Assembly: GCF_017498545.1 (NCBI RefSeq)
Contig: NZ_CP071793.1
Coordinates: 3,596,001 to 3,660,000, forward strand
DNA from: Sulfidibacter corallicola
GTDB lineage: Bacteria > Acidobacteriota > Holophagae > Acanthopleuribacterales > Acanthopleuribacteraceae
Direction of reading: 5' to 3'
Length of the DNA: 64,000 bases
Shown: piece by piece, positions 1 through 7,434 of the stretch
Layout: every line of letters starts with the position of its first letter
Numbering within the stretch: the stretch's first letter is position 1
The notes under the pieces: generated by a model
The model's input: the letters and a program-made list of their open reading frames with translations, nothing else
Databases searched by the model: none
Told to the model about the DNA's origin: nothing
Translations under genes and position numbers: made by a program

Positions 1-1588
1 CATTGACCTTCTCACTGATACCCTTGAGCTGGATGGCACCCAGGTTCTGACAGACGAAGTCATCCTTGACGGCCAGATAGGTGGCCTCGCCGATCACGAC
101 CTGACCGGCCTTACAGGCCATGGATTCGATGCGCGAAGCCATGTTCACCGTATTGCCGAGAACCGTGTACTCCATCCGTTTGATCGAGCCGATGTCGCCC
201 GCGACCGCCCGGCCCGTGTTGATGCCGATACGGATGGCGAACCGCTCGTCTTCGGCCCGGTGCAAATTCAACTCGTTCAATTCTTCCAACATATCCAGAG
301 CGGTGCGCACCGCGCGATCGGGATGGTCCACCATGTTGTTGGGCGCACCGAAGATCGCCATGATGGCGTCGCCGATATACTTGTCCAGTGTCCCTTCGTA
401 TTTGAAAAGGATTTCGGTCATCGCCGAAAAATACTCGTTCAACAACTCCGCGATCCGGTTGGGCGGCATGCGCTCCGACATGGGCGTAAATCCCACGATA
501 TCGGCGAACAGAATGGTGACGTCCCGTTCCTGGACCTTGAGATTGTAATCCTCGATGGGACTGGAACCCGAAGAGATATTGCGCAGAATCCGATTCACGA
601 TGCTGGGTGAGTGATACCGCTCCAAACGTTCCCGAATCGAGGTCTCGCGCTGGATTTTCTCGTTGAGCTGGGCCTGCTCGATACCGACGGCGGCAAAGTT
701 GGCCATGGCCGTCAGGAGGTCGAGTTCACTGGGCCCGAAAATGGCCGCCGACGTCGGCGAATCGAGGTACAGGATCCCGATGGTTTTTTCTTTATGGAAC
801 AGGGGGACACACATCGCCGACTTGATTCCCAGGAACCGAATCGATTCACCGGCCGAAAAACGCGGATCGACTTGAGCGTCCGTCGTAAGGATCGCCATGT
901 TGTCGTTCAACGCCTTTTCGGCAATGGTCCTCGAGATTTCGATGTTGTCGGATTCGCCCGGTTCGCGATGGCGAACCACCTTCGGCACCAGTTGGGTGGA
1001 CTGATCCTTCAACATCAGGAATCCTCGATCGGCAGGCAGATTCTCGAAAATGAGATCCATGAGTTTTCCGATGATTTCGTCAACCGAATTGACGGCGATC
1101 AAGGCCTCGGCCACCTTGATCAAAACGGTCATGATGCGGCGTCCCTCGGTTTCCTGAGGCGCCTTGCTGGCAATGATGTCTTGGAAATCGTTGACGCGAC
1201 GAATGATGGTACCCGCTTCTTCGTGAAGCTCTTTCTGATCGGACAACAGGACCATCTGATCGGAGGCCTTGGGATCGCGCTCTTCCAGACCCCTGGCCAT
1301 CCCTTCTTCGGCGAAGATGAGCTGGAACTCGGCAATCAGGATCTCGTCACCGGCCGAAAGCTGGGCCTTCTTTATATAGATGTTGTTGACGCGCGTCCCG
1401 TTCTTGGATTTGAGATCGATAATATACGGCTTGCCACCTTCGATGACGACCTGGCAATGGTGACGCGAGATGCCCGGCTGATTGAGAACCAAATGGCAAT
1501 CAGGCGCGCGCCCGATGGTGATTTCCCGCTCGCCGATGGGGAAGACGCGTTCCCGGCCATCGACCGTATACCGCAGGACAAACGACAT
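1..1588 (-). CDS. FHA-GAF-class III adenylate/guanylate cyclase (3' end outside window)
   Basis: The gene enters from beyond position 1, so its C-terminus is missing; 529 residues are visible from the ATG at 1588. The N-terminus is an FHA phosphothreonine-binding domain (GR, SRHH and KNGTRVN motifs within about residues 20-65). A central GAF domain follows and a class III nucleotide cyclase ends the visible part. In the cyclase, the metal aspartates are seen in FADIVGFT and in KYIGDAIMA. The substrate-specifying pair looks like Lys (DKYIGD) and Thr (EYTVLGN), the combination of class IIIb adenylate cyclases, and the transition-state Asn and Arg are in NTVNMASR. It probably makes cAMP in response to a phosphoprotein and a GAF ligand; both inputs are inferred. 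It is divergent from the methyltransferase gene that starts at 1678. Confidence 0.9.
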   Translation of the reverse strand, partial: MSFVLRYTVDGRERVFPIGEREITIGRAPDCHLVLNQPGISRHHCQVVIEGGKPYIIDLKSKNGTRVNNIYIKKAQLSAGDEILIAEFQLIFAEEGMARGLEERDPKASDQMVLLSDQKELHEEAGTIIRRVNDFQDIIASKAPQETEGRRIMTVLIKVAEALIAVNSVDEIIGKLMDLIFENLPADRGFLMLKDQSTQLVPKVVRHREPGESDNIEISRTIAEKALNDNMAILTTDAQVDPRFSAGESIRFLGIKSAMCVPLFHKEKTIGILYLDSPTSAAIFGPSELDLLTAMANFAAVGIEQAQLNEKIQRETSIRERLERYHSPSIVNRILRNISSGSSPIEDYNLKVQERDVTILFADIVGFTPMSERMPPNRIAELLNEYFSAMTEILFKYEGTLDKYIGDAIMAIFGAPNNMVDHPDRAVRTALDMLEELNELNLHRAEDERFAIRIGINTGRAVAGDIGSIKRMEYTVLGNTVNMASRIESMACKAGQVVIGEATYLAVKDDFVCQNLGAIQLKGISEKVN

Positions 1589-1677
1589 GCCGGTTCCTCA
1601 CAAGAAAAATCTCACTCATGCTAGCATAGATGACCCTCATTTGCCAGCCGACGCCAGCCGCGGCCGAGGAGCGATTC

Positions 1678-2559
1678 ATGACGCTCAATCCGTCGACCCT
1701 TCGCTGCACGACATGCACAACCCCTTTACTCAAAAAAACTTATTCGGGCACCCTGGGCAACATGTCCGCGCTCACCTGTCACGCCTGCAAGGCCTCATTC
1801 CCCATAAAAAACGGGGTTCCCCACTTTTTGGAGACCCGTGCACCGGAGCGCGCCCAACTGGAAACCGTCGACGGCGCCTGCATGGTGGCGGGCTATCGGC
1901 GTCCCAATCCGTTGATGCACGCCCTGCGGCGCGTGGTCAGCTCGGAGTACTTCCCCGGCAAGTCCTGGCGCGCAGCCAAAACACGAACCCTGGAAAACCC
2001 CGGCACCAAATTGATCCTCGGTAGCGGCGTCACCCGCTATCTCGATGCGGTACACCTGGACCTGGACGACTTTCCCGGGGTGGACATCGTCGGCGACGCC
2101 CACGTGCTTCCCTTCGTAGACGACGTTTTTTCCGGCCTGGTCTGCGAAGTGGTCCTGGAACACGTCGCGGATCCCAAACGCGTCATCGCCGAAAGCTTCC
2201 GTGTCCTCCAGCCAGGTGGCCTGGCGTTCTTCATCGTGCCCTTCCTGTTTCCGTTTCACGGCCATCCCAGCGACTTCCAGCGCTGGTCGCGCGAAGGCCT
2301 CGCGCGCGAATTCGAAGCGTTCGAAGACGTGGAGGTCGGCATTCACGGCGGTCCCTGCTCTTCGATGGTCAACCTGCTCAGCGAATGGGGATACGTGATG
2401 AGTGGTCTTCGCTTTCCGCGTGGTTACACGCTGATCAAGGGCGGCCTGACGGGACTCCTCTTTCCGATCAAGTTCATGGATCTGCTGGTCAACCGGTTTC
2501 CCGAGGCCCATCGACTGGCATCGACCCTGTTCATCATCGCAACGAAGCCCCAAACATGA
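1678..2559 (+). CDS. SAM-dependent methyltransferase with N-terminal zinc ribbon
   Basis: A 293-residue protein. It starts with a Trm112/UPF0434-like ribbon with cysteines 10, 13, 34 and 37 in two CxxC pairs, followed by a class I methyltransferase fold: motif I is LILGSGVTRYL, the acidic DLDDFPGVDIVGDAH stretch follows, then the VVLEHVADP post-motif and a PGG loop. Substrate is unknown; the family includes many small-molecule and lipid methyltransferases. I chose the ATG at 1678 because GAGGAG sits 8 bases before it; an in-frame ATG at 1630 would add 16 residues with no ribosome site. A second gene of the same plan lies at 21096. Confidence 0.85.
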   Translation: MTLNPSTLRCTTCTTPLLKKTYSGTLGNMSALTCHACKASFPIKNGVPHFLETRAPERAQLETVDGACMVAGYRRPNPLMHALRRVVSSEYFPGKSWRAAKTRTLENPGTKLILGSGVTRYLDAVHLDLDDFPGVDIVGDAHVLPFVDDVFSGLVCEVVLEHVADPKRVIAESFRVLQPGGLAFFIVPFLFPFHGHPSDFQRWSREGLAREFEAFEDVEVGIHGGPCSSMVNLLSEWGYVMSGLRFPRGYTLIKGGLTGLLFPIKFMDLLVNRFPEAHRLASTLFIIATKPQT

Positions 2560-2583
2560 AAAAACCTCCCGTACGAGGGAGGT
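2559..2583 (-). terminator. Intrinsic terminator downstream of the small protein at 2716-3093
   Basis: On the minus strand a 7-bp stem (ACCTCCC with GGGAGGT) and a 6-base loop are followed by a run of T residues. It sits between the convergent methyltransferase and small-protein genes, touching the methyltransferase stop codon. The T run is only on the minus strand, so it should act mainly on that transcript. Confidence 0.6.
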
Positions 2584-2715
2584 CGTGTACTGGAAAAAGC
2601 GGTACCGCAAACGACGATCGAGCCAGGTCCCCCGCCATAACACGCGAAACGGGGACAACCCGGGAACATGAAGTCGAGATCGACCGGCATCGATTCACGA
2701 AAGACGGAACGGGAT

Positions 2716-3093
2716 TCAGGCGATCAATTCGAGAATGCGGCTTTCGTTCAAACCGGCCGCTTGAGCATCGCTGGCCGTTTGCTGATCGCCGGAAATGAGG
2801 CCCGTGGATTCACCGGTGAGGCGCTCCGCCTCTTCGGCATCCACTTCGGACTGCGCTTCACGCCGTTGAGCGGCCAATTGCGCGCGATCGCCGGTAGCCC
2901 TGGCATTGGTGGTTCCGGCGTTGGTGTAAACGGGTGCGCCCTCTTCCGGCGCCGAGGCACTGAAGGTATCCGACGTGGCGGCGCTGCCCCCGGCACCTTT
3001 GTTCTGACTGGAACCTTCACTCTTGGAAACGTTGGAATTCAACCTACCGCTTTGGGTATTGGAAGGGTTGTTGAGAGATCCAGGTTCGATCAT
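2716..3093 (-). CDS. Small low-complexity protein, function unknown
   Basis: A 125-residue protein I do not recognise. It is rich in Ser, Ala, Gly, Asn, Glu and Gln, has no membrane segment or signal peptide, and looks largely disordered in its first half; an Arg/Gln/Glu-rich helix-prone stretch and the ending NESRILELIA follow. The start at 3093 (MIEPGSLNN) has GGAGG six bases upstream; an earlier in-frame ATG at 3120 lacks a ribosome site. A near-consensus sigma70 promoter lies at 3191-3220 and a terminator at 2559-2583, so it forms its own transcription unit. It is divergent from the SprA-like gene and could be functionally linked to it, but nothing in the sequence proves that. Confidence 0.65.
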   Translation of the reverse strand: MIEPGSLNNPSNTQSGRLNSNVSKSEGSSQNKGAGGSAATSDTFSASAPEEGAPVYTNAGTTNARATGDRAQLAAQRREAQSEVDAEEAERLTGESTGLISGDQQTASDAQAAGLNESRILELIA

Positions 3094-3519
3094 CGTTGAC
3101 CTCCATGTCGCTGACGACAAGCTTGGGATGGTTGTTCCAGTACATTGTTCGCTCGCTCAAGGGAAGCGAGATATGGAATTTGACTCAATCATTATAAGTC
3201 CCCGAAAAGGGAATAGTCAAAATCCCAACCGGACTTTTTATCGCTTTCAAAAATAATGACGCAAGTACACCACATTTCTCCTGCGATAGGCCCAGGTTTT
3301 TGTCCCGACCCCCATCCAGCTCACAAAGAAAAAGGTTTTCCAACTTTTTTTCCTTTTCGCCTTAATATCTCTCTCGTAATACCCGATGGATCCCTTTAGA
3401 ATCTTTGACGAATACGCCATTGGTGTCTTCGAATCCGGGTTCGGTCCCGTGACCACGTCAAAACCTCGCGCCTCTCGGCCGGAACGACGCCGGGCAGGCC
3501 GCGTGCTTCGAGTGTGAAC
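3094..3519. other. Intergenic region between divergent genes
   Basis: AT-richer than its surroundings. It holds the minus-strand promoter at 3191-3220. I see no convincing plus-strand promoter for the SprA-like gene and no RNA gene. Confidence 0.5.
3191..3220 (-). promoter_or_regulatory. Sigma70-type promoter for the 2716-3093 gene
   Basis: Minus strand: -35 TTGACT at 3220-3215, an 18-base spacer, and a perfect -10 TATAAT at 3196-3191. It predicts a 5' leader of about 90 bases before the ATG at 3093. Confidence 0.7.
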
Positions 3520-4551
3520 ATGGCTCTTTCCTCCATTTCGCTTTCCACCATCTCCGGCGGCTCCACCTTTCAGCGGAGCACCATCGGTGCCGGACAGGAA
3601 ACGACCAACAACTCGAGCGGTCAAATTGGTGCGGTCAACGATATCTACCGAACCAATCAGGATCGGGAGAACGACGGTCGGCAATCTTCACCCCTCGGCG
3701 GTGAAGATGATTCGGTGTCCCTCAGCCCGGAAGCGCTGGCTCGCGGCGAGCAAGAGGAGGACGCGTCTCCGGAAGCGACCCGCACGACCCCCGGCCGGGC
3801 ACCTGAAGCGGTAGACGATACCGAAGCCGCCGACGACGCGGAAACCGCGAACGAGACCCCAGAAGAGACCGAAGCGCCGGAAGAAGAATCCGAAAGCCCC
3901 GGTGAACTGTCCGAATCCGAACAAGAGCTCGTGCGAGACCTGAAAGCGCGTGATCTCGAAGTGCGCGCCCACGAACAGGCCCACCTGGCGGCCGCGGGCG
4001 ACCTGGCGCTCGGCGGCCCCCGATACGATTACCAACGCGGCCCTGACGGCAGACGGTACGCCGTCGGCGGCAGTGTAGAGATCGACACCTCACCGGTGCC
4101 CAACGATCCCGAGGCGACCATTCAAAAGGCCACTCGCATCAAACGGGCGGCTCTGGCCCCGCAAGAGCCCAGCTCCACCGATCGCAGCGTCGCGTCCCGG
4201 GCCGATGCCATGAAAGCCGAGGCCCGCCAGCAATTAGCGGCGGAGAGACGCGAAGAGGCCCAACAGAGCGCCCCCTCCCAGAATCCAGTCCCCGTGAATA
4301 CCGCCCCCGCCCGGCCCGAACCGGATGAAGAAGGCGGGATCGGCATCCAGGCAAGTGAAAGCCAGAGCGCTATCGGCGCCATCGGAGCAACGGGTAACGA
4401 CACGCCGTCAAGCGGTCCGGCCACCTCGAACATTTCGAATATCGGTGGCCTCAGCGGCCTGAACCCCGCCGCGGAAACGCCATCGGGCATCTATTCGGCC
4501 CAAGGCCGCAACGTTCAGACGCCTGGCTCGCTCCTATCTCTGGTAGGTTGA
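3520..4551 (+). CDS. SprA-related putative metalloprotease (CJM1_0395 family)
   Basis: A 343-residue protein with three parts. Residues 1 to about 120 are acidic and disordered, rich in Glu, Ala, Thr and Pro. The conserved SprA-type core contains HEQAH at residues 151-155, then GPRYDYQRGPDGRRYAVGG, PVPNDPEATIQK and AALAPQEPS, the hallmark blocks of the family. A low-complexity tail rich in Ser, Ala, Gly and Pro follows. The HExxH motif is why the family is called a putative metalloprotease; activity is not established as far as I know. The ATG at 3520 is chosen; a GTG two codons earlier is possible. Neither has a clear Shine-Dalgarno sequence. There is no signal peptide. Confidence 0.8.
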   Translation: MALSSISLSTISGGSTFQRSTIGAGQETTNNSSGQIGAVNDIYRTNQDRENDGRQSSPLGGEDDSVSLSPEALARGEQEEDASPEATRTTPGRAPEAVDDTEAADDAETANETPEETEAPEEESESPGELSESEQELVRDLKARDLEVRAHEQAHLAAAGDLALGGPRYDYQRGPDGRRYAVGGSVEIDTSPVPNDPEATIQKATRIKRAALAPQEPSSTDRSVASRADAMKAEARQQLAAERREEAQQSAPSQNPVPVNTAPARPEPDEEGGIGIQASESQSAIGAIGATGNDTPSSGPATSNISNIGGLSGLNPAAETPSGIYSAQGRNVQTPGSLLSLVG

Positions 4552-4770
4552 TGCCTTCACACCCATCGAGGTCTTTGCCTGACGTGGCTCGATTCTCTCG
4601 AATCGACGCATCATCGGCGCGAAAACATCCCCGTCGCCGGACGGTCCTGCACCTGGAGTTCGCCGGGCAACCGCTCCCCCATCCGCTTCGATGGCGGCGG
4701 TGGGACAATCACCCGAAACAGGACTTCCAGACTCGTGGCGATGCGCGCCCAGACGCGACCGCCACGGCGA

Positions 4771-6390
4771 TCAATCGCCCTTGGTGACCCGCAGGATTTC
4801 CTCGACGGAAACCATGCCTTCCATCATCTTCTTCACACCGGCCATCCGCAGGGTATCCATGCCCTGTTCCATGGCCACTTCCCGAATTTCCGTGGAACTC
4901 GCGCCCATGACGATTGCTTCCTTGATCTCGGCGGAAAGGCTCATGACCTCGTAAAGCGCGATACGACCCTTGGCGCCCGTTCCCGAGCAGACCGGGCATC
5001 CGGCGCCCTTCATGATCTTGGTGTTGCGAATCTGTTCGGCCGTCATCCCCAACTGTTCCAAAACGGCGGCCGAGGTTTCCGCGGGTGTCAGGCATTTCTG
5101 GCAGACCTTGCGCGCAAGGCGCTGGGCCAGGATCAGGTTCACCGAGGAACTCACCAGGAAGGGCTCGATTCCCATGTTGATCAGGCGGTTGACGGTACTG
5201 GGCGCATCGTTGGTGTGCAGGGTACTGAGCACGAGGTGACCGGTCAAGGCGGCCTTGATGGAGATTTCCGCGGTTTCGAAGTCGCGAATCTCGCCCACCA
5301 GGATGACGTCAGGGTCTTGACGCAAGAACGAACGCAGTGCCGCGGCAAAGTTGAGGCCGATGTTGTCGGCCATCTGAACCTGGTTGATGCCCAGCAGGTT
5401 GTACTCGACCGGGTCTTCCGCGGTCATGATGTTGGTGTCTTCGTTATTCAACTCGGAGAGAGCTGAATACAGGGTCGTCGTTTTACCACTACCGGTCGGC
5501 CCGGTGACCAGAACCATACCCCACGGCTGACTGATGGCGTCGCGGAAGATGTCCAATGCCTCGGGATCGAAGCCGAGCTTGGTCATGTCGAGCTGGAGGT
5601 TGGTCTTGTCCAGGAGTCGCAGAACGATCTTCTCTCCGAACAGGGTCGGCAGCGAGGACACGCGAAAGTCCATTTCGCGACCGCGCCCGATTTTCAGCTT
5701 GATGCGGCCGTCCTGAGGCAGGCGCCGTTCGGCGATGTCCAGGTGAGCCATGACCTTGACGCGCGAGAGTACGGGCATCTTGAGCTGAACCGGCAGGGTC
5801 ATGACGTTTTTCAGAACGCCGTCCAAGCGGTAACGCACGCGCATCTGCTTCTCGTAGGGTTCGATGTGGATATCGCTGACCTTCATGGTGATGGCCTTCA
5901 GCAGAATGCTGTTCACCAGCTTGATGATCGGTGCGTCCACGTTGGCGGAGAGCTGCTCTTCGTCGACGTCTTCCACGACCTCGATCTCGTCGACCGCACC
6001 GGAAACCAGAGAGTCGAAATCCTCCAACTCCATCATGGAGTCCGCCGCGAAATCGATAGACCCATCGCCGTCTTCCACAGCGGTCATGGCGTGATCGTCA
6101 CTGATCCCCTCGAGAATGTCGTCCCCACCCAGGCGCACCACGCCGAGCAATTGCTCGATCTCCTCTTTGCGCGCCACGACCATTTCGATGTTGTAGCCCG
6201 TGATGAACTTGAGTTCGTCGGCAGCGAAGATGTTGGTAGGATCGCTAGTTGCGACGGTGATCGTCGAGCCACGGCGGCTGATCGGCACCACGGTGTGCTT
6301 TTTGAGCACCTTGATGGGGATCAGGCTGATCAATTCCGAATCGATTTCGCGATCCGCAAGACTGACGACGGGAATAATTTCCTGGGACAC
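4771..6390 (-). CDS. pilB: Type IV pilus assembly ATPase PilB
   Basis: A 539-residue GspE/PilB-type secretion ATPase that powers pilus extension from the inner membrane. A T2SSE_N-like domain is at the N-terminus, then an acidic linker. The ATPase core shows Walker A GPTGSGKT at residues 297-304, the Asp box GEIRDFETAE, and the His box STLHTNDAP. A four-cysteine zinc site (CQKC and CPVC) lies near the C-terminus, as in PilB. The start is the GTG at 6390, with AAGGAG six bases upstream; longer in-frame readings to 6450 have no ribosome site. A promoter with a perfect TATAAT lies at 6493-6520. No other pilus genes are next to it, so pil genes are probably scattered. The PilZ-like gene lies just upstream on the same strand. 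Confidence 0.93.
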   Translation of the reverse strand: MSQEIIPVVSLADREIDSELISLIPIKVLKKHTVVPISRRGSTITVATSDPTNIFAADELKFITGYNIEMVVARKEEIEQLLGVVRLGGDDILEGISDDHAMTAVEDGDGSIDFAADSMMELEDFDSLVSGAVDEIEVVEDVDEEQLSANVDAPIIKLVNSILLKAITMKVSDIHIEPYEKQMRVRYRLDGVLKNVMTLPVQLKMPVLSRVKVMAHLDIAERRLPQDGRIKLKIGRGREMDFRVSSLPTLFGEKIVLRLLDKTNLQLDMTKLGFDPEALDIFRDAISQPWGMVLVTGPTGSGKTTTLYSALSELNNEDTNIMTAEDPVEYNLLGINQVQMADNIGLNFAAALRSFLRQDPDVILVGEIRDFETAEISIKAALTGHLVLSTLHTNDAPSTVNRLINMGIEPFLVSSSVNLILAQRLARKVCQKCLTPAETSAAVLEQLGMTAEQIRNTKIMKGAGCPVCSGTGAKGRIALYEVMSLSAEIKEAIVMGASSTEIREVAMEQGMDTLRMAGVKKMMEGMVSVEEILRVTKGD

Positions 6391-6492
6391 AAACAACTCC
6401 TTGCCAAGGGCGAGATAGGGTGACGGAATATGCGGGGGACGGCACCGCAAGTCCCGGTCACGAGGCGATCCTGATGGGGGCGATTTTATTTC

Positions 6493-6520
6493 ATTATAGT
6501 CCCGCCATCTTAAAGCTCAA
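6493..6520 (-). promoter_or_regulatory. Sigma70-type promoter for pilB
   Basis: Minus strand: -35 TTGAGC at 6520-6515, a 16-base spacer and a perfect -10 TATAAT at 6498-6493. The predicted leader before the GTG at 6390 is close to 100 bases. Confidence 0.6.
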
Positions 6521-6595
6521 ATGATCATTATTTTTTGGAAACGATTTCACGCGTACATTCACCATTGAAAGCCAGACCGAAGAGGATTGGCGCGA

Positions 6596-7270
6596 TTAAT
6601 CGGCTGTTGCGAGGGGGAGGAACCATTCGTTGTAGGCGTGCCGCGATTGAGGTTTCAGCTTCATCAGCTCCAACTTGCAGGTGTAGCCCACATCTTCATC
6701 CTTTTTGGAGACCTGCACGACGCGGCACAACAGCTCGACACTGTTCTCGCCATCTTCCAGAATCAACGCCCATTCTTCGTCCGGGTCGAGCAGAACCGAC
6801 GATCGCAGGGTGATGGTTTGCTCCGTGAGGGAAAGAACCGAGGCATTCAGGAGCTCGCCGACGTTGACGGTGATTTTATAGAGGGGTTCGATGCGCGGTC
6901 CGCCGGAACGCTTTTCGCCGGGCGTATTTTCGCGCAGGAGATCCAATAAGTTGATCTCCGCCTTGCTGCGTTCCAAAACGAACTCGACCCCACCGGAATA
7001 CATGGGTGTCTGAGAGCCGGAAGAATCGGGTCTCAGCTCGCTCAGGCTCCAGCGAACCACATTCGCCATGATCATGAAGTGACGTTCATTACACTTGAGA
7101 TGAAACAAATATTGCTTGCCCACCGAGAGTGACTGGTTCGATTCGAGGGCCATGCCGATTTGGCTGATATCGCTGACGAGCGCGTCGAATACGCGTACCA
7201 CGTAGACTTTGATCGGCCGAAGCCGGTCGATCTGCGGGTGAGCTATGTTTCCTGTCATGGGGAGCGCCAT
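6596..7270 (-). CDS. PilZ-like domain protein
   Basis: About 224 residues. The N-terminal half has the (D/N)xSxxG signature of PilZ c-di-GMP receptors (DISQIGM) followed by the beta-barrel-like pattern of that fold. The usual upstream RxxxR is not clear (only RLRPIK is present), so c-di-GMP binding is uncertain. The C-terminal half looks like a second beta-rich domain, possibly another PilZ-type barrel. Three starts are possible: TTG 7288, ATG 7270 and ATG 7255; AGG directly precedes 7270. The gene lies upstream of pilB on the same strand, which fits control of motility by c-di-GMP. A terminator-like hairpin sits in its leader at 7300-7330. Confidence 0.7.
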   Translation of the reverse strand: MALPMTGNIAHPQIDRLRPIKVYVVRVFDALVSDISQIGMALESNQSLSVGKQYLFHLKCNERHFMIMANVVRWSLSELRPDSSGSQTPMYSGGVEFVLERSKAEINLLDLLRENTPGEKRSGGPRIEPLYKITVNVGELLNASVLSLTEQTITLRSSVLLDPDEEWALILEDGENSVELLCRVVQVSKKDEDVGYTCKLELMKLKPQSRHAYNEWFLPLATAD

Positions 7271-7299
7271 CCTATTTGAATGTAACAACCTATCTTACC

Positions 7300-7330
7300 A
7301 AAAAAAGTGAACCCAAAAGGTGCGGGTTCA
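7300..7330 (-). terminator. Terminator-like hairpin in the leader of the PilZ-like gene
   Basis: On the minus strand TGAACCC and GGGTTCA form a perfect 7-bp stem around a 9-base loop, followed by C and seven T residues. It lies 30 bases upstream of the 7270 start, on the coding strand of that gene. It could attenuate the gene or stop antisense read-through coming from the ankyrin region. Confidence 0.5.
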
Positions 7331-7434
7331 TACAAGGGTGACTGTGGCCTCAAAACTTTGGACTTGTGATTTCCCGCGAGTGCCTGTCTGAGTTATAGTA
7401 TCGGTTAAAAACCCAGGTCTTTAAGGAAGATTTT

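Noticed and set aside
3247..3684. 145-residue minus-strand frame overlapping the SprA-like start
   Set aside because: No family, no ribosome site, and it overlaps a conserved gene.
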